DNA of 16,834 bases from Stagnihabitans sp038323315 (GCA_038323315.1 JBBQGU010000042.1:1-16834), one strand, 5' to 3'. Positions 1 to 6,623 are shown, numbered from the stretch's first letter. Notes: generated from the sequence alone by a model not told the origin. Translations and numbers: made by a program.

Positions 1-218
1 GTAACGACCCCGGTGGCCACATTGGTCTGCATGCGCTGTGCTGTCCCGATTGTCGGCAGACCACGCCCGTAGTCCAGATGCACCATGCGGACTGTGAGGG
101 GCCAGTCCAACCCGTTCAGCATCTGGTCAGGGCCTTCCACCTGCGGCACACCCTGATCGGGCAAGGTCTGGTGGACATTTGCCACATGACAAGGCGTCAG
201 CGACAACTGCTTTGCCAT
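1..218 (-). CDS. Hypothetical protein, N-terminal part (cut by window edge)
   Basis: A frame of about 72 codons is open on the minus strand from an ATG at 218 to the window edge, and an in-frame TAA lies just upstream. It begins MAKQLSLTPCHVANVHQT and continues with LDWPLTVRMVHLDYGRGLP. I do not recognise the family and see no membrane segment or signal peptide in this part. Third positions are moderately GC-rich, as expected for a real gene here, and the reverse-frame plus-strand ORF in the same place is cysteine/histidine-rich and looks like its shadow. The start is uncertain: an AAAGGAG motif lies 22 bases upstream, too far to serve this ATG. It is divergent from trmB. Confidence 0.38.
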   Translation of the reverse strand, partial: MAKQLSLTPCHVANVHQTLPDQGVPQVEGPDQMLNGLDWPLTVRMVHLDYGRGLPTIGTAQRMQTNVATGVV

Positions 219-254
219 CTGAACACCGCCGATTTCGGGTCTCCTTTGCCGTTA

Positions 255-291
255 GTCAAGGCTTGACCTGCTCTTTGCCGCAGCCTATGCG
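255..291 (+). promoter_or_regulatory. Predicted trmB promoter with palindromic -35 region
   Basis: TTGACC (263-268) and TATGCG (286-291) are separated by 17 bases, a good sigma-70 layout that would start transcription about 18 bases before trmB. The -35 lies in the right arm of a perfect palindrome, GTCAAG-G-CTTGAC (255-267), so a TTGACT also faces the other way towards the minus-strand ORF. A matching minus-strand -10 is poor (GAAATC). The prediction rests on sequence likeness only. Confidence 0.42.
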
Positions 292-315
292 CTGCCATCC
301 TGAGCAGGCCTTCCC

Positions 316-1047
316 ATGCAAGACGACATAATTCCCGCAAGCCCACCCGAACGCCGGAACTTCTATGGCCGCATCCGGGGCAAGACCCTGCGCGCCAGTC
401 AAAAGGATTATCTGGCCGAGGATCTGGGACCGTTGACCCTGACCGGCGTGACGCGCGATGCCAATCCCACGCGGGGGCTGGTCGATCTGAGCCTGTTTGA
501 CGGCAAGCCTTTGTGGCTGGAGATCGGCTTTGGCGGCGGCGAGCATCTGGTGCATATGGCCGTTCTTTATCCGCAAGTCGGGTTGATCGGATGCGAGCCG
601 TTTGTGAATGGAATTGCGATGCTGTTGGGCAAGGTGCGGCAGGCAGACGTCGCCAATCTGCGCATCCATCCCGGCGATGTCCGCGATCTGTTCGAGGTCT
701 TGCCTGCCGGGATCGTGCAGAAATGCTTTCTGAACTATCCCGACCCCTGGCCCAAGGGGCGTCACCATCGCAGGCGGTTTGTCACGCCGGGCTATCTTGG
801 CGGATTGGCGCGGGTGATGGCGCCGGGGGCCGAGTTCCGCATCGCGACCGACATCCCCGATTATGTCAGGCAAGCCCGCAAAGAGGTGCCCTTGGCCGGG
901 TTTGTCATGGTCGCCGAGGGGGATAAGGCTTGGGATGATTGGCTGTCGACCCGCTATGAACAAAAGGCGCTGCGCGAGGGGCGGGGGCCGTGGTACATGA
1001 CCTTTCGGCGCGGTGCCTTGGGTGGCCTCGGTCACGCAGATATTTAG
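316..1047 (+). CDS. trmB: tRNA (guanine-N7-)-methyltransferase TrmB
   Basis: TrmB transfers a methyl group from S-adenosylmethionine to N7 of G46 in the variable loop of several tRNAs, in the cytoplasm. The 243-residue protein has the expected Rossmann-type SAM site LEIGFGGGEHL (residues 68-78), an acidic residue ending the second strand (GCEP, about 92-95), the DVRDL segment near 121-125, and the diagnostic family motif NYPDPWPKGRHHRRRF (140-155) that contains catalytic and tRNA-contacting residues. Length matches bacterial TrmB (about 210-245). The ATG at 316 has only a weak upstream ribosome site. No metK is present beside it in this window. The next gene starts 21 bases downstream, so co-transcription with the SRAP gene is plausible. 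Confidence 0.95.
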   Translation: MQDDIIPASPPERRNFYGRIRGKTLRASQKDYLAEDLGPLTLTGVTRDANPTRGLVDLSLFDGKPLWLEIGFGGGEHLVHMAVLYPQVGLIGCEPFVNGIAMLLGKVRQADVANLRIHPGDVRDLFEVLPAGIVQKCFLNYPDPWPKGRHHRRRFVTPGYLGGLARVMAPGAEFRIATDIPDYVRQARKEVPLAGFVMVAEGDKAWDDWLSTRYEQKALREGRGPWYMTFRRGALGGLGHADI

Positions 1048-1068
1048 ACTGGTAAGAAAGGCGGGGCT

Positions 1069-1719
1069 ATGTGCACGCGCATCACCATGACCCATCCTGA
1101 CGAGGCGATGGCGCAGTTGTTTGGCGCGGTGCCCGGCAATGATCTGCCGCAGGGGCCGCGGTTCAACATCTGTCCGACCAATGTGGTGGCGGTGGTGACT
1201 TCGGATGCCGGGCGGCGGCTGCGGGCGATGCGGTGGGGGTTTATCCCTGGCTGGTACAAGGCGGTGAACGACGGGCCGCTGATCCTGAACGCGCGGTCCG
1301 AGACGGTGGCAGAGAAGCCCGCCTTCCGCGAGGCGGTGCGACAGCGGCGCTGCATCGTGCCGGCCAGCGGATTTTATGAATGGAGCGCCGGTCCGGGGAC
1401 CACGCGGTTGCCGTGGTATTTCACGCGGACCGATGGTGCTGCTTTGGCGCTGGCCGGATTGTGGACCCGCTGGGGCGAGATCGACACTGTGGCAATTGTG
1501 ACGGGCCCCAGCGGGGACAATATGGTCGGCATCCATGACCGCGAACCGGTTGTGCTGGAGCCTGTGGATTGGCCGCTGTGGTTGGGTGAGGCGGGGCATG
1601 GGGCTGCGCCGTTGATGCGGGCGACGGCGGCGGGTGTGTTGCAGGCGCACCGGGTTGGGGTCGAGGTGAACTCGGTCCGCGCGTCCGGGCCGCAGTTGAC
1701 GGACGTTTTGGTCGAATGA
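1069..1719 (+). CDS. SRAP-domain protein (YedK/HMCES family)
   Basis: SRAP proteins cap abasic sites in single-stranded DNA by forming a thiazolidine link through their N-terminal cysteine, protecting the lesion during replication. The protein is 216 residues. Cys2 directly follows the initiator Met, as the mechanism needs once Met is removed. Other family residues are in place: NARSE (Asn74, Arg76), RRCIVPASGFYEW (92-105, catalytic Glu104) and IHDREP with His156. These align well with Cys2, Asn75, Glu105 and His160 of E. coli YedK. The start at 1069 is fixed by the need for Cys2 and has an AAAGGCGGGG stretch just upstream. Its stop overlaps the start of the sulfotransferase gene, so the two are translationally coupled. 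No LexA-type operator was recognised. Confidence 0.93.
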   Translation: MCTRITMTHPDEAMAQLFGAVPGNDLPQGPRFNICPTNVVAVVTSDAGRRLRAMRWGFIPGWYKAVNDGPLILNARSETVAEKPAFREAVRQRRCIVPASGFYEWSAGPGTTRLPWYFTRTDGAALALAGLWTRWGEIDTVAIVTGPSGDNMVGIHDREPVVLEPVDWPLWLGEAGHGAAPLMRATAAGVLQAHRVGVEVNSVRASGPQLTDVLVE

Positions 1720-2387
1720 CGGGCTATGCGATCTGCGCGACACCCCGGTCGGGCAGCACGCTGCTGTGCGCCTTGCTGCGCGCATCGGCTGTGGCGGGCT
1801 GGCCGGAATCGTGGTTTCGACGGCAGAGCATGGCAAATTATGCGAAGGCGTGGGGGATTGGCGCGGATTGGTCGGACTATCTGGCGGCGGCCCTGAAGGC
1901 GGGGCGCGGGGCGAATGGGGTTTTTGGGCTGCGGCTGATGTGGGAGACCTTGGTGGAGGTCGAGGCGCGTTTGGGGCCGGGGCTGCCGGGGCTGGGGCTG
2001 CAAAGGTTTATCTGGCTGCGGCGTGGCGATCTGGTCGGGCAAGCGGTGTCGCGCTACCGGGCCGAGGTCAGCGGAACCTGGCATCTGGGGTTTGAGGAAG
2101 CATTGCATCCGGTGGAACCCGTCTATGACTTTGCCCGGATCGCGGCTTGGCTGGACGATGCCGCAGTCGGCAACCGGGCTTGGGCGGCGTGGTTTGCCGC
2201 CCGGGGGATCGTGCCGTTGATCGTGGACTATGAGGTTCTGGCGGCGGAGCCTGTGGCGGTGGCGGAGCGGGTGCTGGCCCATCTGGGGTTGGTCGCCGCC
2301 TCGCCGCTGACCGTGTCGAACCGGCGGATGGCGGAGGATGTCTCGGCCGCATGGGTCGCGCGGTTCCGGGCCGAAAAGTTGGGTTGA
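1716..2387 (+). CDS. Stf0-type sulfotransferase
   Basis: This protein of 223 residues resembles the Stf0 family, which transfers sulfate from PAPS to a carbohydrate or other small hydroxylated substrate (the name-giving mycobacterial member sulfates trehalose). The 5'-phosphosulfate loop is ATPRSGSTLL (residues 8-17), followed by a PESWF segment (30-34), which is the acidic spot conserved in Stf0 proteins. The 3'-phosphate-binding element is near LRRGDLVGQAVSRYR (101-115). Length is slightly short for the family (about 240-270). The start ATG overlaps the SRAP stop as ATGA. The substrate cannot be told from sequence, and nothing nearby supplies one. The coding strand is strikingly G-rich, with many GGG and GCG codons, like the SRAP gene before it. 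Confidence 0.86.
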   Translation: MTGYAICATPRSGSTLLCALLRASAVAGWPESWFRRQSMANYAKAWGIGADWSDYLAAALKAGRGANGVFGLRLMWETLVEVEARLGPGLPGLGLQRFIWLRRGDLVGQAVSRYRAEVSGTWHLGFEEALHPVEPVYDFARIAAWLDDAAVGNRAWAAWFAARGIVPLIVDYEVLAAEPVAVAERVLAHLGLVAASPLTVSNRRMAEDVSAAWVARFRAEKLG

Positions 2388-2412
2388 GAATGGTGACGCG
2401 GGATGATATCAA
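2384..2412 (+). promoter_or_regulatory. Predicted tRNA-Gly promoter
   Basis: TTGAGA (2384-2389, 5 of 6 to consensus) and TATCAA (2407-2412, 4 of 6) are exactly 17 bases apart. The expected transcription start near 2419 is two bases before the mature tRNA end. The -35 box overlaps the stop codon of the sulfotransferase gene. Confidence 0.5.
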
Positions 2413-2420
2413 TCACCTGC

Positions 2421-2494
2421 GCGGGTGTTGTGTAATGGTAAGACCTTAGCCTTCCAAGCTAAAGACACGGGTTCGATTCCCGTCACCCGCTCCA
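2421..2494 (+). tRNA. tRNA-Gly, anticodon TCC (reads GGA)
   Basis: The gene folds into a full cloverleaf. The acceptor stem is GCGGGTG (2421-2427) with CACCCGC (2484-2490), the D arm carries AATGGTA, and the anticodon stem TTAGC/GCTAA (2446-2450 with 2458-2462) holds the loop CTTCCAA with anticodon TCC at 2453-2455. The T arm is ACGGG/CCCGT around TTCGATT. The discriminator is T2491 and the CCA end is genome-encoded (2492-2494). The short variable region fits a class I tRNA. Confidence 0.97.
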
Positions 2495-2509
2495 GTTTTC
2501 AATTGATTT

Positions 2510-2554
2510 GATCGGTCGGCCGACAGGCGATCGCGTCGGCCTCTCGGACCGATC
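2510..2554. repeat. Long interrupted inverted repeat between tRNA-Gly and VOC gene
   Basis: Outer arms GATCGGTC (2510-2517) and GACCGATC (2547-2554) and inner arms GGCCGAC (2518-2524) and GTCGGCC (2535-2541) are each perfectly complementary. A five-base bulge (TCTCG) lies on one side, and the ten-base loop contains the palindrome GCGATCGC. It lies between a plus-strand tRNA and a minus-strand gene that converge, so a two-way transcription stop is possible, though no T-tract follows. A smaller hairpin, GGCCGT-GGCG-ACGGCC, sits at 2606-2621. The rest of 2495-2662 shows no gene. Confidence 0.6.
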
Positions 2555-2662
2555 GTGCGCATAGGGGCTGGAGAACACGCAGCCGACTGGCGCGTTCGGC
2601 TGGCGGGCCGTGGCGACGGCCAGACGAGGGTTGAAGTTGCGGCTGAAAATCGGCCACATCGG

Positions 2663-3067
2663 TCAGCCTTGCGCGGCGGCTTGGTCCATCCAGAACGGCT
2701 CCAACACATTGCCATCGGGGTCGTGGAAGGTGCGGCTGTACATGAAACCCAAGTCCTGTGCAGGCTTGGGTTCGGTGCCGCCCGCCGCGCGTGCGGCCTC
2801 GGTGATGGCGTCGACGGCGGCGCGGCTGTCTTGGCTGAGGGCCAGCATAACGGCGGTACCTTTGGCCGGATCGGCAAGGGGTTTGGTTGCAAAGCCCTGA
2901 AAACGTTCATGATTCAAGATCATGAGATAGATCGTGTCCGATATGACGACCGAGGCGGCCGTGGCGTCAGAGAATTGCTCGTTGATCGTATAGCCGAGGG
3001 CCTGATAGAATTTGCGGCTGGCGGCAACGTCGGTGACGGGAATGTTGACGAAGATCATCTGAGGCAT
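2663..3067 (-). CDS. VOC superfamily (glyoxalase/bleomycin-resistance fold) protein
   Basis: The protein of about 134 residues has the vicinal-oxygen-chelate fold pattern of two repeated beta-alpha-beta-beta-beta modules. The N-terminal module opens IFVNIPVTDVAASRKFYQALG, and the second ends FHDPDGNVLEPFWMD, the usual C-terminal motif with a metal-ligand-type Glu. The first-module metal His is replaced (VNIPV), as in many uncharacterised members, so catalysis cannot be assumed and the substrate is unknown. I prefer the ATG at 3067 because GGAA lies six bases upstream. An alternative ATG at 3079 would add four residues. The gene lies 50 bases downstream of the M50 protease gene, with a promoter/operator-like element between them. 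Confidence 0.85.
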   Translation of the reverse strand: MPQMIFVNIPVTDVAASRKFYQALGYTINEQFSDATAASVVISDTIYLMILNHERFQGFATKPLADPAKGTAVMLALSQDSRAAVDAITEAARAAGGTEPKPAQDLGFMYSRTFHDPDGNVLEPFWMDQAAAQG

Positions 3068-3080
3068 GGCAGGTTCCATT

Positions 3081-3104
3081 ACTTAGCTTATCGGATAAGT
3101 ATAT
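3081..3104 (-). promoter_or_regulatory. Candidate promoter and operator of the VOC gene
   Basis: CTTATC-G-GATAAG (3087-3099 on the plus strand) is a perfect 13-bp palindrome, and ACTTA (3081-3085) with TAAGT (3096-3100) adds overlapping symmetry. On the minus strand TATACT (3103-3098) is a near-consensus -10, so the palindrome would cover the transcription start. A TTGACC (3121-3116) lies upstream but is badly spaced for that -10. This is the layout of a repressor site; no regulator gene is adjacent. Confidence 0.4.
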
Positions 3105-3117
3105 GGCGGGGCGCGGG

Positions 3118-3912
3118 TCAAAGCAAGCCCTGCAGCAGGAACGAACCGCCGATGAGGAACGCGGCTGTCGTGAAGGCATAGGCCGAGAGGGCGACGAAAG
3201 CATATTGCCTGGTCATCGGGCGTTGGATCCCCAGTACCTGTTCAGATTGCATCAAACCACCCCAGGAGATGAGGATGAAGAACACCAGGAAATAAGACCC
3301 GGTGAACAGGGCCAACGCTCCACTGATCACCGTCATTGCGATGGAAACCTGACGGGTGGCCGAGGGAATGTAGGTTTGGCACAGCATCTGGACCATCCGA
3401 CCCCCATCCAGCGGCCAGAACGGCAGCAGGTTGAAGAAGTTGAACGCGGCCAGGACCGTGGCGAACGCAAAAAGGAACGCGCCAACCGTCGGGAACTGCG
3501 CGAACAGAAGGTTGGACAGCGCGAACGACAGGCTCATCGGGGCGAGGTTGATCGCGGGGCCCATGATGGCGATGAAGAAGGCCTCGCCTTGGGTCGCGGG
3601 CAGCCGGTTGGAAATGGCGACGCCACCGAGGATGGGGATCAGTCGGAACCTTGCATCTTCATGACCACAGACCCGAAAGGCGACGACATGACCGTATTCG
3701 TGGATGATCACCGCCAGAATCAGCGCGAGCCCAAAGATCCAACCGTAAAAATAGATCGCGACGATGATGGCGAGGGCACCGAGGCCCGCCGCATTGGGGT
3801 CAAACCCGGCAATCAGAAACCCGCGTGCGCCGGGCACGACGAAGCCACCGCGTAAGCTGACCCAGATGCCGTGCAGAATGCCAAGGGCGATGATCAGGGC
3901 CAGCAGGTCCAT
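3118..3912 (-). CDS. M50-family intramembrane metalloprotease (site-2-protease-like)
   Basis: This membrane protein of 264 residues has the two S2P/M50 signature motifs. HEYGH (about residues 71-75) is the HExxH zinc site inside a hydrophobic helix that begins GLALILAVI. NLLPFWPLDGG (about 160-170) is the second motif, whose Asp is the third zinc ligand. I count about six hydrophobic segments, including the N-terminal LLALIIALGILHGIW. No PDZ or CBS domain is seen, so it is a minimal family member. Such proteases cut substrates within or near the membrane, often membrane-held regulators; this one's substrate is unknown. It is upstream of the VOC gene on the same strand. The ATG at 3912 has only a weak ribosome site. 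Confidence 0.9.
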   Translation of the reverse strand: MDLLALIIALGILHGIWVSLRGGFVVPGARGFLIAGFDPNAAGLGALAIIVAIYFYGWIFGLALILAVIIHEYGHVVAFRVCGHEDARFRLIPILGGVAISNRLPATQGEAFFIAIMGPAINLAPMSLSFALSNLLFAQFPTVGAFLFAFATVLAAFNFFNLLPFWPLDGGRMVQMLCQTYIPSATRQVSIAMTVISGALALFTGSYFLVFFILISWGGLMQSEQVLGIQRPMTRQYAFVALSAYAFTTAAFLIGGSFLLQGLL

Positions 3913-3915
3913 CCG

Positions 3916-4362
3916 TCACGCCCGTACCACGGTCAGGCCCAGCCAGCGGTTGCAGCACCTGGCGCCGCGCGCTGAAACTTGCGCAAACTGATGGCTGGCA
4001 CACTTTTCTGTAGGCGTGCGCCGAATGGCTTGCGACGGGTTTGGGTCGGTGACCTTCAGGTCAATCAGGCTTGTGCCGGTTGGTTGGTCGAAGTCCGAGG
4101 TTTCGCAGAAGTGCTGGGTCCTGAGGGGTTTGGCGCCTATCTGATCTACGGGAATCTTGGGCAAGCGGTCTTTTGTTCCACACTCGCAAGGCGAAAAGCC
4201 TGCCTTGTCACGATTGCATAGACTGGGGCATCCCGGCAGCACGGCGGGCAGCACGGCGGGCAGCACTGCGGGCAGCACTGCGGGCAGCACTGCGGGAAGC
4301 GGTGCCAGCATGTCCTCGACGATCGCTGCCACCCCGCGCGGCCAGAAATGGTGCGACTGCAT
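3916..4362 (-). CDS. Doubtful short ORF directly behind fabI, containing LPAV repeats
   Basis: An ATG follows the fabI stop codon with no gap and opens a 148-codon frame. The first 20 or so residues (MQSHHFWPRGVAAIVEDM) have GC-rich third positions and look coding. The 12-bp tandem repeat then gives five LPAV units. The remainder is rich in Cys and Arg and does not look like a normal protein. I recognise no family. A plus-strand frame over 3979-4221 (from a TTG, or an ATG at 3991) is an equally unproven rival. The first part may be a gene start whose remainder decayed, with the frame staying open by chance. Otherwise the stretch 3913-4362 shows no gene. Confidence 0.22.
   Translation of the reverse strand: MQSHHFWPRGVAAIVEDMLAPLPAVLPAVLPAVLPAVLPAVLPGCPSLCNRDKAGFSPCECGTKDRLPKIPVDQIGAKPLRTQHFCETSDFDQPTGTSLIDLKVTDPNPSQAIRRTPTEKCASHQFAQVSARGARCCNRWLGLTVVRA
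4235..4306. repeat. 12-bp tandem repeat (minisatellite), five copies plus a degenerate sixth
   Basis: Two copies of GGCAGCACGGCG (4235-4258), three of GGCAGCACTGCG (4259-4294) and a degenerate GGAAGCGGTGCC (4295-4306) lie head to tail. Copies differ at one base only. The T-type unit contains a small inverted repeat, GCAG-CA-CTGC. The unit is a multiple of three, so reading frames pass through unchanged on both strands. Confidence 0.95.
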
Positions 4363-5151
4363 TTACAGGTTGTCTTGCTGCGGCATACCCAGCACGTGGA
4401 AGCCGCCGTCGACGCGGATCACCTCGCCCGTCGTGCAGGCGCCATAGTCGGAAGCGAGGTAGACCGCCGTGCCGCCAATGGTTTCCAGCGTGGCATTGGC
4501 GCGCAGGGGGGCGTTTGCCTCGGTATGGCGGAACGTGGCGCGGGCGCCCCCGATGGCGGCCCCGGCAAGGGTTTTCATGGGCCCGGGCGAGATGGCGTTG
4601 ACGCGGATGCCTTGGGGGCCGAGGTCGTTGGCGAGGTAACGGGTCGCGGATTCGAGGGCGGCTTTTGCGACGCCCATGACGTTGTAGTTGGGGGTGACGC
4701 GGTTTGACCCCTGAAAGGTCAGGGTCAGCAGCGTGCCGCCGTTGGGCATCATGGCAGCGGCGCGGCGCGAGACGTCGATGAAGCTGAAACAAGAGATGGC
4801 GAGCGAGTTCGAAAAGTTCGCGCGGGAGGTGTTGATGAAGCGGCCCGTCAGCTCGTTCCTGTCGGAAAAGGCGATGGCGTGGACAAGAAAATCCAACGTG
4901 CCCCAGCGGGTTTTAAGCGTGTCAAAGCAGGCATCCAGCGAAGCGTCGTTCATCACATCGACATCGACGAGGAAGTCCGACCCGACCGAGGCGGCAAGGG
5001 GCTCGACCCGTTTGCCAAAGGCATCGCCCTGATAGGAGAAGGCGAGTTCCGCCCCCTCTCCGGCCATGGCCTTGGCGATCCCCCAAGCGATGGAGCGTTC
5101 GTTGGCCACGCCCATGACCAGCCCGCGTTTGCCCTGCATCAGTTCCGCCAT
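4363..5151 (-). CDS. fabI: Enoyl-[acyl-carrier-protein] reductase (NADH), FabI
   Basis: FabI performs the last step of each fatty acid elongation cycle, reducing trans-2-enoyl-ACP to acyl-ACP with NAD(P)H in the cytoplasm. It is the usual triclosan target. The SDR-fold protein of 262 residues has the FabI-type nucleotide loop GVANERSIAWGIAKAMA near the N-terminus, LVHAIAFSD after the fourth strand, and the catalytic Tyr-x6-Lys in YNVMGVAK. The start at 5151 (MAELMQGKRG) is chosen because AGGAG lies about 11 bases upstream and homologues begin there; an open extension to 5202 runs through a repeat and is unlikely. It is the third gene of fabA-fabB-fabI, about 108 bases after fabB with a repeat in the gap. 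Confidence 0.96.
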   Translation of the reverse strand: MAELMQGKRGLVMGVANERSIAWGIAKAMAGEGAELAFSYQGDAFGKRVEPLAASVGSDFLVDVDVMNDASLDACFDTLKTRWGTLDFLVHAIAFSDRNELTGRFINTSRANFSNSLAISCFSFIDVSRRAAAMMPNGGTLLTLTFQGSNRVTPNYNVMGVAKAALESATRYLANDLGPQGIRVNAISPGPMKTLAGAAIGGARATFRHTEANAPLRANATLETIGGTAVYLASDYGACTTGEVIRVDGGFHVLGMPQQDNL

Positions 5152-5193
5152 GTGGTAACCGTCTCCTGTCGTAGTGCCTGTGGCGTGGGTTTT

Positions 5194-5227
5194 CCCCCTC
5201 ACCCTGACCCTCTCCCACGGGGAGAGG
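5194..5227. repeat. REP-like intergenic hairpin between fabB and fabI
   Basis: A run of CCCCTCACCCTGACC leads into CCTCTCCC (5209-5216), which pairs perfectly over a three-base loop with GGGAGAGG (5220-5227). Sequences of this type, recognisable when translated as PHPDPLPRGE, recur between genes of many proteobacteria. Here it may temper expression of fabI relative to fabB or stabilise the message. Only this copy is in the window. Confidence 0.55.
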
Positions 5228-5259
5228 TTATCGCGGCGCGGGCTTGGACGGGGCTTCGA

Positions 5260-6489
5260 TCAGCCTTGATACTTGCTCATCACCAGCGTGGCATTGGTGC
5301 CGCCGAAGCCAAAGCTGTTCGACAGGACGGTGTCAAGATCGACGCCGTCGCGCATCGTAGTGACGATTTCGGCGGGGTCCAAGGCGGGGTCGAGGGTGGT
5401 GACGTTGGCGGAGGCCGTGATGAAACCCTTGGTCAGCATGATCAGGGAATAGATCACCTCATGAACGCCGGTTGCCCCCTGCGAATGGCCCGCGAGAGAT
5501 TTGGTCGAGGAAATCGGCGGGGTGTTGCCACGGCCAAAGACGCGGCGGATCGCCTCGACCTCGGTCACGTCGCCGACCATGGTCGACGTGCCATGGCTGT
5601 TGATATAGTCGACATGGCGCCCCTCGGGCAGGGTTTTCAGGGCCAGTCGCATCGCGCGTTCTCCACCCTCACCCGAGGGGGCGACCATGTCGGAGCCGTC
5701 CGAGGTGGCACCGTAACCGGTCACCTCGGCGTAGATTTTCGCACCGCGTGCGAGGGCGTGGCCGAGTTCCTCCAGCACCACGACGCCGCCGCCGCCCGAG
5801 ATGACAAAGCCGTCACGGGTCGCGTCATAGGCGCGTGACGCTGTTTCGGGGGCGTCGTTGTACTTGCTGCTCATGGCGCCCATGGCGTCGAACAGGCAAC
5901 TTAAGGTCCAGTCGAGTTCTTCCCCACCGCCGGCAAAGACGATGTCCTGCTTGTCCATCTGGATTTGTTCTACCCCGTTGCCTATGCAATGGGCCGAGGT
6001 GGAACAGGCCGAGGTGATGGAATAGTTGACGCCCTTGATCTTGAACGGCGTGGCCAGGCAGGCGGAATTGGTCGAAGACATGCAGCGCGTGACCATGTAA
6101 GGCCCCATCTTCTTGGGCGCGCCTTTGTTGATCACCGCGTCAAAGGCGGCAAAGAAGTTGCTGGTGGACGGCCCGCCCGACCCCATGATCAGACCGGAGC
6201 GTTCGTTGGACACATCGGTCGGTTGCAGCCCGGCATCGGCGATGGCCTGCTGCATGGCGAGGAAGTTATAGGCCGCCCCCGGCCCCATGAAACGCAGGTC
6301 GCGTTTGTCGATATGATCCTCCAGCACGATCTTGGGCTGGCCTTTGACCTGGCTGCGGAAGCCGTGTTCGGCATAGTCTGGCGCGAAGATGATGCCGGAT
6401 TTGCCGGTGCGCAGCGAGGTTTCGACCTCGGACGCGGAATTGCCGATGGATGAGATGATGCCTATGCCGGTGATGACGACGCGACGCAT
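5260..6489 (-). CDS. fabB: 3-oxoacyl-[acyl-carrier-protein] synthase I, FabB
   Basis: FabB condenses malonyl-ACP with acyl-ACP. The FabB type elongates the cis-3-decenoyl-ACP made by FabA and so commits carbon to unsaturated fatty acids. The 409-residue thiolase-fold protein has the catalytic triad of KAS I: Cys in ITSACSTSAHC, His in NSHGTSTMVGD and His in KSLAGHSQGA. The C-terminal SNSFGFGGTNATLV loop is also conserved. The CSTSAHCIG form with FabA next door favours FabB over FabF. The ATG at 6489 is preceded by GGAGA at ideal spacing. The 139-base gap to fabA holds small palindromes (TGGTA-AAG-TACCA at 6589-6601 and the one at the fabA stop) but no gene. Confidence 0.96.
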   Translation of the reverse strand: MRRVVITGIGIISSIGNSASEVETSLRTGKSGIIFAPDYAEHGFRSQVKGQPKIVLEDHIDKRDLRFMGPGAAYNFLAMQQAIADAGLQPTDVSNERSGLIMGSGGPSTSNFFAAFDAVINKGAPKKMGPYMVTRCMSSTNSACLATPFKIKGVNYSITSACSTSAHCIGNGVEQIQMDKQDIVFAGGGEELDWTLSCLFDAMGAMSSKYNDAPETASRAYDATRDGFVISGGGGVVVLEELGHALARGAKIYAEVTGYGATSDGSDMVAPSGEGGERAMRLALKTLPEGRHVDYINSHGTSTMVGDVTEVEAIRRVFGRGNTPPISSTKSLAGHSQGATGVHEVIYSLIMLTKGFITASANVTTLDPALDPAEIVTTMRDGVDLDTVLSNSFGFGGTNATLVMSKYQG

Positions 6490-6623
6490 GGGAAGTCTCC
6501 TGAACTAACTTCAGCCTGTTTAAGGCAGTGCCCGGGATGCGGCAAGCAGTTAGGGCAGTGGGTGGGGGTGTCATGCCATAGCGGCGACTGGTAAAGTACC
6601 AAACCGGATCAGTCTGTTGCCGG

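Noticed and set aside
256..1836. 526-codon open frame on the minus strand over trmB and the SRAP gene
   Set aside because: Low-complexity, Arg/Pro/His/Gln-rich translation; it is antisense to two well-recognised genes and results from high GC content.
2421..2494. Integration site of a genomic island at tRNA-Gly
   Set aside because: No integrase and no repeated tRNA 3' end was seen in the window; neighbouring genes look native.
4186..4210. Intrinsic terminator for fabI at AAGGCGAAAAGCCTGCCTT
   Set aside because: Arms pair imperfectly, the perfect core is only about three to four bases, and there is no T-tract.
3979..4221. Plus-strand 80-codon ORF
   Set aside because: TTG start (or ATG at 3991), no family recognised, and no ribosome site; it overlaps an equally weak minus-strand frame.
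4235..4306. CRISPR array
   Set aside because: The 12-mers are directly adjacent with no spacers, and no cas genes are present.
4208..4792. 194-codon minus-strand frame overlapping fabI and the repeat
   Set aside because: Reads fabI out of frame; Arg/Pro-rich and ends in repeat-coded AARSAARS, typical of spurious translation.
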